From: Candidatus Zhuqueibacterota bacterium
Lineage (GTDB): Bacteria; Zhuqueibacterota; Zhuqueibacteria; Residuimicrobiales; Krinioviventaceae
Length of the DNA: 64,000 bases
Assembly: GCA_016934825.1 (NCBI GenBank)
Contig: JAFGSB010000134.1
Location: 46,468 to 110,467, forward strand
Direction: 5' to 3'
Under the pieces are notes generated by a model. That model worked only from the letters and a program-made list of their open reading frames with translations. It was not told the origin of the DNA and ran no database searches. Below are positions 46,462 to 55,545 of this stretch, in pieces. Position 1 is the stretch's first letter, and the number at the start of each line of letters is the position of its first letter. The translations under genes were made by a program, and so were the position numbers.

Positions 46462-47148
46462 TTATTTTTCTTCCAGCCAGTACACGACAAGTCTGCGGGG
46501 ACCATGCGCGCCGAGAATGAGTATTTTTTCAATATCCGCCGTACGACTTGGCCCGGTTATCAGCAACATATTTTTTGCTTTTTCTTTCGGAACTTTGGTA
46601 AACAGTTCAAACAAATTGGCCAGAATTTGTTCCGGTTTAACAACGACATAAATGCAGTCCGGCAAATAGTGTATAAATAAGCTTTTGGTATTGTCAATTA
46701 AAACAGCCAATGACGCGACATCCGCAACGGCAAAATCAATATTTACAAGCGCTGCGCTGGTTTTTGCCAGTTTGTTTTTTTTCTGTTCGGGGGCAAGATC
46801 GGCAGGGAATACAAATTCCAGTTCCGGCAATTCTTTTTTTATATGCGAGGCTATGTTTTTACTGCTTATCTCGTCAGAGACAGCGAGTGACGTAAAATTT
46901 TTCGATTTCATATCCCCGCTCAGGTGAGAGACCAGTTCACTGGCCGATTTAACGAGCACAAATTCTCCCGAAACGATATCCAATTCCTTCGCGAACTGAT
47001 CACGCAGTCCCGCATAATCCTTCGGGGTTATCGATTTTAAGCTTTCGGCGATTTTTGCATTAATGCCTTCAGGCTTTTCCGGTATACGGGAGGGAATTTT
47101 TACCGCTTCTTTAACGGCATTGAGTATTTTATCGCGACTTGAATTCAT
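46462..47148 (-). CDS. lutC: LutC, LUD-domain subunit of the lactate oxidation complex
   Basis: A 228-residue LUD-domain protein with an AGGATAAATC ribosome site. It shows the SLAVSDE region, [18 protein letters not shown] and the C-terminal [26 protein letters not shown], the LUD signature. LutC works with the iron-sulfur proteins LutA and LutB to oxidise L-lactate to pyruvate. A 102-base gap separates it from lutB. Confidence 0.93.
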   Translation of the reverse strand: MNSSRDKILNAVKEAVKIPSRIPEKPEGINAKIAESLKSITPKDYAGLRDQFAKELDIVSGEFVLVKSASELVSHLSGDMKSKNFTSLAVSDEISSKNIASHIKKELPELEFVFPADLAPEQKKNKLAKTSAALVNIDFAVADVASLAVLIDNTKSLFIHYLPDCIYVVVKPEQILANLFELFTKVPKEKAKNMLLITGPSRTADIEKILILGAHGPRRLVVYWLEEK

Positions 47149-47250
47149 GATTTATCCTGATTTTAATTGTGGATTTACATCCAATAGTATTTCATTTATA
47201 ACATTCTTTCGGATTGGGAAAATCCATCGGTCTGTAATTTATGTTATTTT

Positions 47251-48672
47251 CTATTTTTTCTGTTTTATGTCCTGATAATCCGAATTTTTCAGTTTTAGAA
47301 ATCTTTTCCTAAAACCTTTTAAATCAAATGTGCCGAGCGCCCGTTCCCTGGTATATCCCGGAACCGGGAAAGCCCGGCCTTTGGGCAGCAGTAACTGAAA
47401 TTTGCCCGGAAACCATGTTGCAAAACGGTATAATAACGGACGTTTCGCCAGGAACGCCCAGGCGTTGATCCCAAATCTTTCGACTTTCATCGAATAACCT
47501 TTATCGACCACGCGGTTTCGCAGTTTGAGCAAATGGTGGGGAATATTGATACGAACCGGACATATTTCGTAACAGGCGCCGCACAGGCTGGAAACAAAAG
47601 GGGAATATTTCCCTTCTTTGTCACCCAGGTATTGAGGGATCAGGGTGATACCGATTGGGCCCATATACACCCATCCGTAGGCGTGACCGCCAATCTGCTG
47701 ATATATGGGACATATATTCAGACAGGCGCCGCAGCGAATACAAAACAGTGTTTCACGGAGCTGGGGATCGGCCAGAATTTTTGAGCGCCCGTTATCCATC
47801 AATACGATATGCATTTCCTCCGGACCTTCTTGAAGTTTATTAAATAAAGGTCCGCCGATAATATTTACATAAACGGTTGCTTTTTGTCCGGTGGCGCTTG
47901 GGCCCAAAAGTTTTAAAAATGTTGCCAGTTCTTCAAAACCGGGCAGAAGTTTTTCAATACCCATAACGGCGATATGTGTTTTCGGAACGCCAACCGTCAA
48001 ACGGGCGTTGGCTTCATTTTCAACGACGCATACGGCGCCCGAATCGGCAATTGCAAAATTTACACCTGAAATGCCCACATCCGCTGTTAAAAATTTTTCC
48101 CGTAATTTATTACGCGCGATGGTCATTAATTCGGTGGGGTCTTCTGTATATTTAATGCCCAGCTTTTTGTGAAAAATCCCGCCAATTTCTTTCCGGCTTA
48201 AATGCAGTGCCGGCGCCGTGAGATGGGAGGGTATCTGATCCATCAATTGGACAATATATTCACCCAAATCGGTTTCCAGGGTTTCTATGCCGTTTTTCGT
48301 GAGAAAATCATTAAGATGAAATTCTTCCGTTGTCAGCGATTTCGATTTGACAACTGTTTTCGCATTTTTGTCCCTGAGCAGTTTGAGAATGATTTGCCTG
48401 GCTTCTTCTGCGTCGAGCGCCCAGTGCAGATGAATACCGTTTTTTAAACAATTTTTTTCAAATTCTTCGAGGTATTTATCCAGGTTTTCTATAACGTTTT
48501 TTTTAATGTGATGAGCCTTGTAACGAAGCTCTTCCCAGTAAGGGATCTGGTCCTTTTTATCCTCGCGTTTCTTCAGGGCGGTTTGTGTTGCCTTGTCAAC
48601 AGCGGATAAGAGTTTTTCATCTTTAAGGGCGTTATGAATATACTTTTTGGTTTTTAGGGGCGAAAGTTTCAT
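47251..48672 (-). CDS. lutB: LutB, LUD-domain iron-sulfur subunit
   Basis: A 473-residue cytoplasmic protein. The first 290 residues are a LUD domain (TEEFHLNDFLTKNGIETLETDLGEYIVQ, in pieces; GVNFAIADSGAVCVVENEAN). Two [4Fe-4S] motifs follow: CIRCGACLNICPIY and CGACYEICPVRI. The C-terminal part is the LutB-specific extension. It passes electrons from lactate oxidation. An AGGTG ribosome site precedes the ATG. It lies 17 bases after lutA. Confidence 0.95.
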   Translation of the reverse strand: MKLSPLKTKKYIHNALKDEKLLSAVDKATQTALKKREDKKDQIPYWEELRYKAHHIKKNVIENLDKYLEEFEKNCLKNGIHLHWALDAEEARQIILKLLRDKNAKTVVKSKSLTTEEFHLNDFLTKNGIETLETDLGEYIVQLMDQIPSHLTAPALHLSRKEIGGIFHKKLGIKYTEDPTELMTIARNKLREKFLTADVGISGVNFAIADSGAVCVVENEANARLTVGVPKTHIAVMGIEKLLPGFEELATFLKLLGPSATGQKATVYVNIIGGPLFNKLQEGPEEMHIVLMDNGRSKILADPQLRETLFCIRCGACLNICPIYQQIGGHAYGWVYMGPIGITLIPQYLGDKEGKYSPFVSSLCGACYEICPVRINIPHHLLKLRNRVVDKGYSMKVERFGINAWAFLAKRPLLYRFATWFPGKFQLLLPKGRAFPVPGYTRERALGTFDLKGFRKRFLKLKNSDYQDIKQKK

Positions 48673-48689
48673 ATCACACCTGTATTGGT

Positions 48690-49427
48690 TTATAAATTAA
48701 GACTTTGCGCCAGAATATCGGCAATGTGTATCGCTTTGGTTTTAAATTTATGTTTGCGCAAATAACCGTCAATGTTCATCAGGCAACTCGAATCCGTACT
48801 GGTTACGAATTCGGCGCCGCATTCGTTTATATAGCGGCATTTACGTGCAACCATAGCCACCGACATGTCCGCAAATTTATAGGAAAACGTACCCCCGAAG
48901 CCGCAGCAGGTGTCCGATTTTTCCATTTCAATGAGTTTAAGGTCTTTTACCGAACGTAATAATTTTCTGGGCTGTTCCCGGACACCCAGCTCTCTGAGTG
49001 AATGGCAGGAATCGTGAATGGTTACCGAATGATTGAACTGACCTTCAAGTTTATCGACTCCCGCGATATTTACAAGAAATTCGGTAAATTCAAAGATTTT
49101 ATTACTGAGCTCGTCTCTCGCTTTGATCAAATCTTTGCGAATATCGAGTTCCTTGTAAAAAATCCGGACCATTGCCGTACAAGAACCGGATGGGGAGACA
49201 ATATATTCTTTGTCTTTGAACAGCTCGATAAATCTTTCCGCAATCGGAATTATTTCTTTTCTGTATCCTGAGTTAAAGGCGGGTTGTCCACAGCATGTCT
49301 GGTTATCGACATATTCAATATCCGCGCCGATATATCGGAGTACTTTGACCATGGATAATGCTGATTGGGGGTAGAGATGTTCAGATAAACAAGGTATAAA
49401 TAAAGCAACTTTCATGGATTTGTCCAT
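48690..49427 (-). CDS. lutA: LutA, CCG-domain subunit of the lactate oxidation complex
   Basis: A 245-residue protein with two CCG domains, as in heterodisulfide reductase subunit B: QTCCGQPAFNSGY, SPSGSCTAMV, IHDSCHSLRELG and DTCCGFGGTFSYKF. These Cys ligate an iron-sulfur cluster. It is the first gene of lutABC-acnA-mdh. The ATG at 49427 lacks a clear Shine-Dalgarno; an alternative ATG is four codons in. Confidence 0.95.
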   Translation of the reverse strand: MDKSMKVALFIPCLSEHLYPQSALSMVKVLRYIGADIEYVDNQTCCGQPAFNSGYRKEIIPIAERFIELFKDKEYIVSPSGSCTAMVRIFYKELDIRKDLIKARDELSNKIFEFTEFLVNIAGVDKLEGQFNHSVTIHDSCHSLRELGVREQPRKLLRSVKDLKLIEMEKSDTCCGFGGTFSYKFADMSVAMVARKCRYINECGAEFVTSTDSSCLMNIDGYLRKHKFKTKAIHIADILAQSLNL

Positions 49428-49745
49428 TTTTTTATTATCAGATAATTGGTTAATTAAATGAACTCTATCTGAGGTTACCTTTTTATGACCTGTTAATATA
49501 AAAAAAGATAATCAATTTCAAAAGTAAATACAAATAAATATTGGGTCTGTTGAACTATTAATACTATTTTTGCATATCCGGATATATACGTTACCACTAT
49601 CTCACAGAGTAGAGGTGAAATCTGCGAAATTAAGCAGTTATCATCGCCGGTAACAGGTCAATTAATTGTTTGAAATTTTGAATTTACATCGTTGTGTCGT
49701 GGAAAGGTGCCCGTTAACCGGGCACCTTTGACGATAGTAGTTTGT
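49428..49745. other. intergenic region between icd and lutA
   Basis: These 318 AT-rich bases hold the hairpin at 49703-49729 and must contain the promoter of the lut-acnA unit, but no box is clear enough to name. Confidence 0.45.
49703..49729 (-). terminator. palindrome copy 4, probable terminator after icd
   Basis: A perfect 11-bp stem AAAGGTGCCCG/CGGGCACCTTT with loop TTAAC, 17 bases after the isocitrate dehydrogenase stop. It belongs to the same GTTAAC-type family as 14229, with C-G replacing T-A in the stem. T-runs are only three long, so termination may be partial. Confidence 0.6.
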
Positions 49746-50942
49746 TCAGGATGTAAATTTTTTATATTTTTGTTCCAGGTTGTGGGATTTCAATGTTTCC
49801 AGGATATAATCGCAGAATTCCCGGCCGGTTGCACCGTTATCGCGCCCGGTAATAGTTAATTTACGTTCAAATTGCTGGCAGATTTCAAGGGATTTTTCAA
49901 GTTTGGCCGCTTTTTCTTTCATACCGATATGGTCAAGCATCATTGCCGCCGCCCGAATGAGACTGGACGGATCCGCGTATTGGCCGCGTCCTTCTTTGAT
50001 CATCCGCGGTGCGGAACCGTGAATGGCTTCAAACATGGCATATTGTTTACCGATGTTCGCGCTGCCTGCGGTACCCACGCCGCCCTGAAATTCGGCCGCT
50101 TCGTCTGTCAGAATGTCTCCGTATAAATTGGGCAGTACCATAACTTTAAACTGGGTACGGCGTTTCGGGTCCACCAGCTTGGCGGTCATAATATCAATAT
50201 ACCAGCCTTCCCATTTCACACCGGGATAATCACGCGAAACGCGTTCGGCTGTTTCCAGAAAAAGGCCATCTGTTGTTTTGACAACATTGGCTTTGGTTAC
50301 CACAGTTACATCATTTAAACCGGATTTTTGCGCGTAATCGAAAGCCATTCTTATAATTCTCTCAGCGCCCTGTTTGGTAATGACCTTGAAATCAACGGCC
50401 AGGTCATCGGTGACCTGGATTCCTTTGCTGCCTAAAATGTAGGCGCCTTCGGTATTTTCCCTGAAAAAAATCCAGTTAATACCCTGTTTCGGTACTTTTA
50501 CCGGCCTGACATTCGCGAACAGGTCCAGTTCGCGTCGCATGGCGACATTCGCGCTTTCTATGTTGGGATATGGACCGCCTTTTTCCGGTGTCGTTGTCGG
50601 CGCTTTCAGAATTACATGACAGGTTTTGAGTTCTTCAAGAACATCGTCCGGAATGGCTTTCATGTGTTTTACCCGGTTTTCAATCGTCAGTCCGTCAATC
50701 GGTTTGAATTTAAGTTTGCCCTCCCGCAATTCTTCACTTAACAATTCCTCCAGCAGACGCTGTGTTTCCTGCGAAATGATTGGACCGATACCGTCGCCCC
50801 AGCAAAATCCGATAATCAAAGGTTTTATTTTACTATAATCTATCCATTCTTTGGCGGTCTTCATTTTTTCAATGCGTTCCAGTTGTTCCGAAACGATGGT
50901 GGCAAAATGCTGCTTTGCTTTCTCAATGACTTGATTGTTCAT
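49746..50942 (-). CDS. icd: isocitrate dehydrogenase (isocitrate/isopropylmalate family)
   Basis: A 398-residue protein with a strong AGGAGAAG ribosome site. Motifs: GDGIGPIISQE, KAPTTTPEKGG, RRELDLFANVRPVK (substrate arginines), FFRENTEGAYILG, KANVVKTTDG, the metal-binding LTDEAAEFQGGVGTAGS and HGSAPRMI. The family covers isocitrate, isopropylmalate and tartrate dehydrogenases; ENTEGAY with the citrate synthase and aconitase neighbours points to isocitrate. It makes 2-oxoglutarate. Cofactor choice cannot be stated firmly. It is the last gene of the citrate-synthase unit, 30 bases after the RsbRD-like gene. Confidence 0.88.
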   Translation of the reverse strand: MNNQVIEKAKQHFATIVSEQLERIEKMKTAKEWIDYSKIKPLIIGFCWGDGIGPIISQETQRLLEELLSEELREGKLKFKPIDGLTIENRVKHMKAIPDDVLEELKTCHVILKAPTTTPEKGGPYPNIESANVAMRRELDLFANVRPVKVPKQGINWIFFRENTEGAYILGSKGIQVTDDLAVDFKVITKQGAERIIRMAFDYAQKSGLNDVTVVTKANVVKTTDGLFLETAERVSRDYPGVKWEGWYIDIMTAKLVDPKRRTQFKVMVLPNLYGDILTDEAAEFQGGVGTAGSANIGKQYAMFEAIHGSAPRMIKEGRGQYADPSSLIRAAAMMLDHIGMKEKAAKLEKSLEICQQFERKLTITGRDNGATGREFCDYILETLKSHNLEQKYKKFTS

Positions 50943-50972
50943 TACTTCTCCTATTTTTTATCAAAATTGATA

Positions 50973-51482
50973 TCAATCGTATTCCTGATTTTCGGAATAA
51001 TCTTTACGATCCTTTTTATATATATAAAACCGTTCTTTCAGGGAATTAAGTTCATTTTGCATGTCAATTGTTTTGGAAATATAGTATTTTGCAAAATGGT
51101 CCCGGGCTAAACCAAATGCGCGATTACAGTAGGTTAATAATTCAACCAGTTCATTTGAAACCGGGTAATAATGGACAAGAATGTTCCAGAATTCTTCTTC
51201 GAAAATTCGGATTGCATTTTGGACTTCTTCCAGGGAATATCCCTCATTCGTACGTTTTTGAGCCAGATCTTCCGTGTATTTTTTAAGCGGTAAATCATCC
51301 TCTTCGCAAATTACTTTTATCAGGATTGCCAGAAATTCTTCTTCACGCTCCTGGTGCCTTTCAAAATCTATCATCTCATAATGTGAAAGTGATAATTTCT
51401 GCAGACGGTTGCATATTTTCGTAATTAATTCATCCTGATGTTTATTAATTACTTTTAAAAGTTTATTGTTCGAGACTGGCAT
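50973..51482 (-). CDS. RsbRD N-terminal-like helical sensor protein
   Basis: A 169-residue, all-helical cytoplasmic protein. The pattern ICNRLQKLSLSHYEMIDFER, then EEEFLAILIKVIC, AQKRTNEGYSLEEVQNAIRI and FEEEFWNIL resembles the RsbRD N-terminal domain found in stressosome co-antagonists and at the front of some histidine kinases. Here the domain stands alone without a STAS or kinase part. Its start overlaps the upstream fusion gene by 20 bases. It may sense a metabolite or contact citrate pathway enzymes (inference). Confidence 0.6.
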   Translation of the reverse strand: MPVSNNKLLKVINKHQDELITKICNRLQKLSLSHYEMIDFERHQEREEEFLAILIKVICEEDDLPLKKYTEDLAQKRTNEGYSLEEVQNAIRIFEEEFWNILVHYYPVSNELVELLTYCNRAFGLARDHFAKYYISKTIDMQNELNSLKERFYIYKKDRKDYSENQEYD

Positions 51483-53385
51483 AATGTTTTTGAATTCTTT
51501 TTGTTCTGCGTTTTAGTTGCTCTTCAATTCTTCCCAAAATTCGCTGGGTGTATTTACCATGTTCTTTTCCCATTACCACAACTTCTTTATCCAGACCCTT
51601 TTCGATAAGACAGAGGAATTGATCGATGCTTTTTTCAGGGACATGGGTCGGTTTATCAGCCCAGTTAACAAGCATGGATTCAATTTCTTTATAATATTCG
51701 GGAGAAGGTAAATTAATACATTCTTTAAAAGGGTAAGGATTGAGTTCAAGTGTAAATCCCTTAAGCGCCATAATCAACGGTTGATAATCATACTCATAAA
51801 ACAATCGAGGAAACTGGTATTCAACAACCGGCGTCCATGAATCGTCCTCCGGTTTTTTATGATGACGATTCAGCCGGGAAATGTTCACGCCTTTATCATC
51901 CTGTAAAATCTCTTTGTGGAATATGCGCATTTCCTTCAGATGTCCGTTTTCGTCTTCACGTAAATCGCCGCCTAAAAGTAAAAGGCAGAGAATATAATCC
52001 GGATTTGTTAATTCCTTAAAGGGTTTGTTTGGCGGGACTTCAATACTGATGTGTAAACTGTGCGGTCTGATGCCGATGAACCTTGTTGCCAGGTCGATAA
52101 TTTGTGATAATATCCACGGGTCCTCCGTAGCGGGTTTGGATATATCGCCTAATAACTTATACCTGCCAAAAGCCAGTTCCAGGAATCCGCGCGTGCGAAT
52201 ATTCGGTGAATTTAAAAATCCATGGTCATCAATATGTGCGCCTAATTTCCATCCCCTTCGCATCAGGTCAAAATTATAGAAATAATAAAAAGAATCGAAA
52301 ACCGGGTCATCGCCTTCTTTAGCGTTGATGGCTTTATAACCAATGTTGGAAAATTCCAGTTCCGCGCCCAGCGGCAGCATACCGATATGCCGGTTATGAT
52401 TTACCCAATCGTTAATTTCATTTACTTTTTGTTTTTCATATAATTCTTCAGCAATCAGGATGGCGGCTGCGGCATAATCGGTGTAGAGCAAATCGGGATT
52501 AAACCGGTCGATTTCAAGCTGCGTGAAAGCAGATTTTAGCTGGTTGTTCTGATCCACCATTAGTTTTAAGGCCATCATCGCTGAGATAGTGTGCATATAA
52601 TATGCGTCGGAAACCTGAACTTCACCCCGGTAATCGTTGCGGAATTTTTCTTCTAATTGATTGAATATCATAAAGTTGGAAGCGAGTTTGATATAGTTGT
52701 CCGCGTATTGAAGTGCTTTGGTATCACTTTTAAGCCACTTTAATTTGGGAATATTCGCTTTTTCAATTTCATGTTTGATAATAAAGGGGGGCAGACCTGA
52801 ATCCTGAAAATATTGTCTGAGAATATTATGAACTTCTTCCGACAATAATTCACGTGTAACTTTCAGGGGTAAAGATTCCCGGTCATAATTGATAAAAAAA
52901 GCGGCTTTTTGTTCAATATAACGGTTCACATTTTTTTCGACAAATTCTTCTATGCGGTCCCGTTCCTGAAAACCTTTCTTAAAGTATGGTTTGAGGGATT
53001 TTGGTTTTCCGATATATACATATGCTTCGACAATTTTTTGGTCTACCTGAACCTGGGCGATTTTTCTTTTATATAATTTCCCTTCCGATTCGTATTCATC
53101 CAGTTTTTTGATGATCTCCGGTGTGACATTATATAACAGACGGCCCTCTATGGTATATCCTTTCCAGGCCAATGCAAATGTAAAACTGTTCTCCGGCTGT
53201 ATGCGGCGATGATTTAATAATAAACCTTTACGGCTTGATAATTTCACCCCCGTTAACAGTTGTAAATAATAATCATTATTCAGAGAGCCATAGACGAAAA
53301 GCCTGTCGATGGTTTTGTACCCGCTTTCCTTTCTCTTTTTTAATGTTGCGGGAATATTTAATTTTTTGGATACCGGCATTGTCAT
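51463..53385 (-). CDS. fusion of gamma-glutamylcyclotransferase-like and amidoligase-like domains
   Basis: A 640-residue cytoplasmic protein. Residues about 27-125 are an AIG2/GGCT-like domain (RLFVYGSLNNDYYLQLLTG, GYTIEGRLLYNVTPEIIKKL, LDEYESEGKLYKRK, AYVYIG). The middle (about 126-340) is helical and unassigned. Residues about 350-565 follow the outline of amidoligase/glutamate-cysteine-ligase-like enzymes: GAELEF (metal-binding E-x-E), GFLELAFGR, SLHISIEV (compare GLHVHV) and VEYQFPRL (compare EFR). The end is basic. Amidoligases join carboxyls to amines using ATP, and GGCT-like domains release 5-oxoproline or split gamma-glutamyl links. The coupled neighbour is citrate synthase (ATGA overlap). 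Function is unknown; the amidoligase call rests on motif order. Confidence 0.6.
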   Translation of the reverse strand: MTMPVSKKLNIPATLKKRKESGYKTIDRLFVYGSLNNDYYLQLLTGVKLSSRKGLLLNHRRIQPENSFTFALAWKGYTIEGRLLYNVTPEIIKKLDEYESEGKLYKRKIAQVQVDQKIVEAYVYIGKPKSLKPYFKKGFQERDRIEEFVEKNVNRYIEQKAAFFINYDRESLPLKVTRELLSEEVHNILRQYFQDSGLPPFIIKHEIEKANIPKLKWLKSDTKALQYADNYIKLASNFMIFNQLEEKFRNDYRGEVQVSDAYYMHTISAMMALKLMVDQNNQLKSAFTQLEIDRFNPDLLYTDYAAAAILIAEELYEKQKVNEINDWVNHNRHIGMLPLGAELEFSNIGYKAINAKEGDDPVFDSFYYFYNFDLMRRGWKLGAHIDDHGFLNSPNIRTRGFLELAFGRYKLLGDISKPATEDPWILSQIIDLATRFIGIRPHSLHISIEVPPNKPFKELTNPDYILCLLLLGGDLREDENGHLKEMRIFHKEILQDDKGVNISRLNRHHKKPEDDSWTPVVEYQFPRLFYEYDYQPLIMALKGFTLELNPYPFKECINLPSPEYYKEIESMLVNWADKPTHVPEKSIDQFLCLIEKGLDKEVVVMGKEHGKYTQRILGRIEEQLKRRTKRIQKHYASLEQ

Positions 53386-54749
53386 TTGATAACATCCGAG
53401 AAATGGATTTCAAATTGCCGTTTCATCTCTTCGGGTGAAATTGATGTGACCCGACCGTTATTGTACTGTTCTTCGATCCATTCGTATATTTTGGCCACTT
53501 TGGGATTTCGTTTATCCACTGTGGGCAAATTGCGTTTTTTGAGTTCCTGGTTGACCCAAAAACCGACTCCGGCAATACCGGAGCGGTTTGTGAGATGAAC
53601 GCCGAGAGGACGATTTAATATTTTATCAGTATTAAAGATATTATAAATTTCTTCGTTTTTGATAACTCCATCGGCATGTATACCGGCCATGGTAACATTA
53701 AAACGTTCACCCACAAACGGATAATTATATGGAATATTTGTGCCAATTTCAGACAAATAATAGGCAATATCTGTAATTGCCGTTAAATCCATTCCATTTG
53801 AGTTCCCGGTGAGGGAGGCATATTCGATAGCCAGGGCCTCTATGGGCGAATTACCCGTACGTTCCCCGAATCCCAGGATCGTTCCGTTAACTGCCGAAAT
53901 ACCGGACAGCCAGGCGGTAACAGAGTTGATATGTACTTTATGAAAGTCATTATGACCGTGCCATTCGAGCAATTCGGAAGGTATACCTAATTCCCGCTGC
54001 AAATAAAAGACAATTTTTCGTATGGACCTGGGTAATGCGACGCCGGGATAGGGTAACCCGTATCCCATTGTGTCACACAGCCGGATTTTTATTTTTAAAC
54101 CGGTTTTCGCAGAAAAGTTCATGAGTTCTTCCGCAAAAGGAACAACTGTACCCCAGAAATCGGCGCGGGTAATATCTTCGAAATGACATCGAATCGCTTC
54201 CATACCTGCATCGGCTGCGGATTGTACAACTCCCATGAAGGAATTTAACACCTGGCGGCGTGTTTTTTTAAATTTCATGAATATGTGGTAATCGGAAATG
54301 GAGGTAAGCAGCCCCGTTTCCTTGATCCCGACATTTTTCACCAGTTCGAAATCGGCAGGATTTGCCCTGATCCAGGATGTCACCTCGGGGAATTTGTACC
54401 CCTTGTTTCGAACCTCTTCCAGAATTTCACGGTCGCTTTCTGAATAGATAAAAAATTCGGATTGACGGATTACACCGTTGGGACCGGATAGACGGCTGAT
54501 CAAATCAAATAACGTGGACACTTGTTCAAGGGTATAGGGGGTACGGGCCTGTTGACCATCCCTGAATGTTGTGTCCGTAATCCAGATTTCTTTTGCCGGC
54601 TTGACATCAACAATTGTGCCGTCAAAAATAGTTTTTGGAATTTCCGAATAAGGAAATATATCACGCATCAGGTTTGGCTCTTCCACATCAACAAGAGGAT
54701 GTTTCAGCTGCTTTTCGATTTTTTGCCATAAGGTAGTCAAGCCAGACAT
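53382..54749 (-). CDS. Re-type citrate synthase (DRE-TIM metallolyase family)
   Basis: Start set at ATG 54749, five bases after GGAG; the ATG at 54761 contains that site. 455 residues. The TIM-barrel begins ITDTTFRDGQQARTPYTLEQ. The QQARxPYT motif with GPNGVIRQSEFFIYSE marks the Re-citrate synthase group rather than ordinary isopropylmalate or homocitrate synthases. The metal ligands lie in WHGHNDFHK, and GFGERTGNSPIEALAIEY follows. It condenses acetyl-CoA with oxaloacetate with stereochemistry opposite to the common Si enzyme; known examples are mostly anaerobes such as Clostridium kluyveri. It heads the operon with the fusion protein and isocitrate dehydrogenase. Homocitrate synthase is the main alternative. 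Confidence 0.8.
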   Translation of the reverse strand: MSGLTTLWQKIEKQLKHPLVDVEEPNLMRDIFPYSEIPKTIFDGTIVDVKPAKEIWITDTTFRDGQQARTPYTLEQVSTLFDLISRLSGPNGVIRQSEFFIYSESDREILEEVRNKGYKFPEVTSWIRANPADFELVKNVGIKETGLLTSISDYHIFMKFKKTRRQVLNSFMGVVQSAADAGMEAIRCHFEDITRADFWGTVVPFAEELMNFSAKTGLKIKIRLCDTMGYGLPYPGVALPRSIRKIVFYLQRELGIPSELLEWHGHNDFHKVHINSVTAWLSGISAVNGTILGFGERTGNSPIEALAIEYASLTGNSNGMDLTAITDIAYYLSEIGTNIPYNYPFVGERFNVTMAGIHADGVIKNEEIYNIFNTDKILNRPLGVHLTNRSGIAGVGFWVNQELKKRNLPTVDKRNPKVAKIYEWIEEQYNNGRVTSISPEEMKRQFEIHFSDVIK

Positions 54750-54867
54750 GTCGTCTCCCATAGTTTTGTTATATTAATTGTTTTTCATTAAATACAATAT
54801 ATCATCAACTTTACCTCTACAGGTAAAGATATATTTACAAACAATGGATAAAATTTTCAGTTAAAGA

Positions 54868-55545
54868 TTACGGTTCCTGAACGTCGGTTAAATAACTCAG
54901 GGCCTCCAGGATCTTGTTGTTATTGGGGCTAAGTTCCAGACCTTTTTTATAAGCATTAATGGCCTCTGGAATTCTGTTCAGTCTAAAATATACATTACCC
55001 AAATGAAGATATAGCCGGGAATCATTTTCACCGATTTTAAGAAGGGACTCGAGATGATTCAAAGCACAATGATAACATTGTTCTTCAATACAGGCGAGTG
55101 CCGCATGATAATGAGCCATAGGTGAATCACTATTCTGTTCCAGTAAAGTTTCAAAGGCCTGCCTGGATTTATTATATTTTCCTAAATGCCAGTAAGACAT
55201 ACCAAGCCAGTAATACGCCATTAACATATTTGGAGAAAGGTCTATTACTTTTTTCAGAGCTTTTTTTGCTTCATTCAATTGCATCCGGCGATAGTGAGAA
55301 ACGCCAAGATAATAATATGCATACGGAAGATTGGGATTAACCGAAATCGCTTTTTCAAATACCTTGATAGCCGTTGATATTTTTCCCCTCATAAAATAGC
55401 CGTTTCCAAGCATGAGAAGCGATCGTAAATCTTTAGGATTTTTTGCCACATTTTCTTTCAATTGGTTCATAAGCTCATCGAGCTGAGAGGCTTCCATTAA
55501 ATTCATCGATTCAGGGAGATTTATTTCTGGTGTAGTCTTGGGCAT
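54868..55545 (-). CDS. TPR-repeat protein
   Basis: A 225-residue protein with GGAG seven bases before the ATG. After about 25 residues it consists of five or six tetratricopeptide repeats (LLMLGNGYFMRGKISTAIKV, YYYLGVSHYRRMQLNEAKKA, YYWLGMSYWHLGKYNKSRQA, LYLHLGNVYFRLNRIPEAIN). No signal peptide or catalytic domain is present. TPRs act as protein-binding scaffolds; the partner is unknown. It is transcribed towards the citrate-synthase gene, about 118 bases away, so read-through is possible. Confidence 0.85.
   Translation of the reverse strand: MPKTTPEINLPESMNLMEASQLDELMNQLKENVAKNPKDLRSLLMLGNGYFMRGKISTAIKVFEKAISVNPNLPYAYYYLGVSHYRRMQLNEAKKALKKVIDLSPNMLMAYYWLGMSYWHLGKYNKSRQAFETLLEQNSDSPMAHYHAALACIEEQCYHCALNHLESLLKIGENDSRLYLHLGNVYFRLNRIPEAINAYKKGLELSPNNNKILEALSYLTDVQEP

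Noticed and set aside
46440..46532. Longer aconitase reading frame invading lutC
   Set aside because: The internal ATG 46439 has GGGAG five bases upstream and gives the normal AcnA length.
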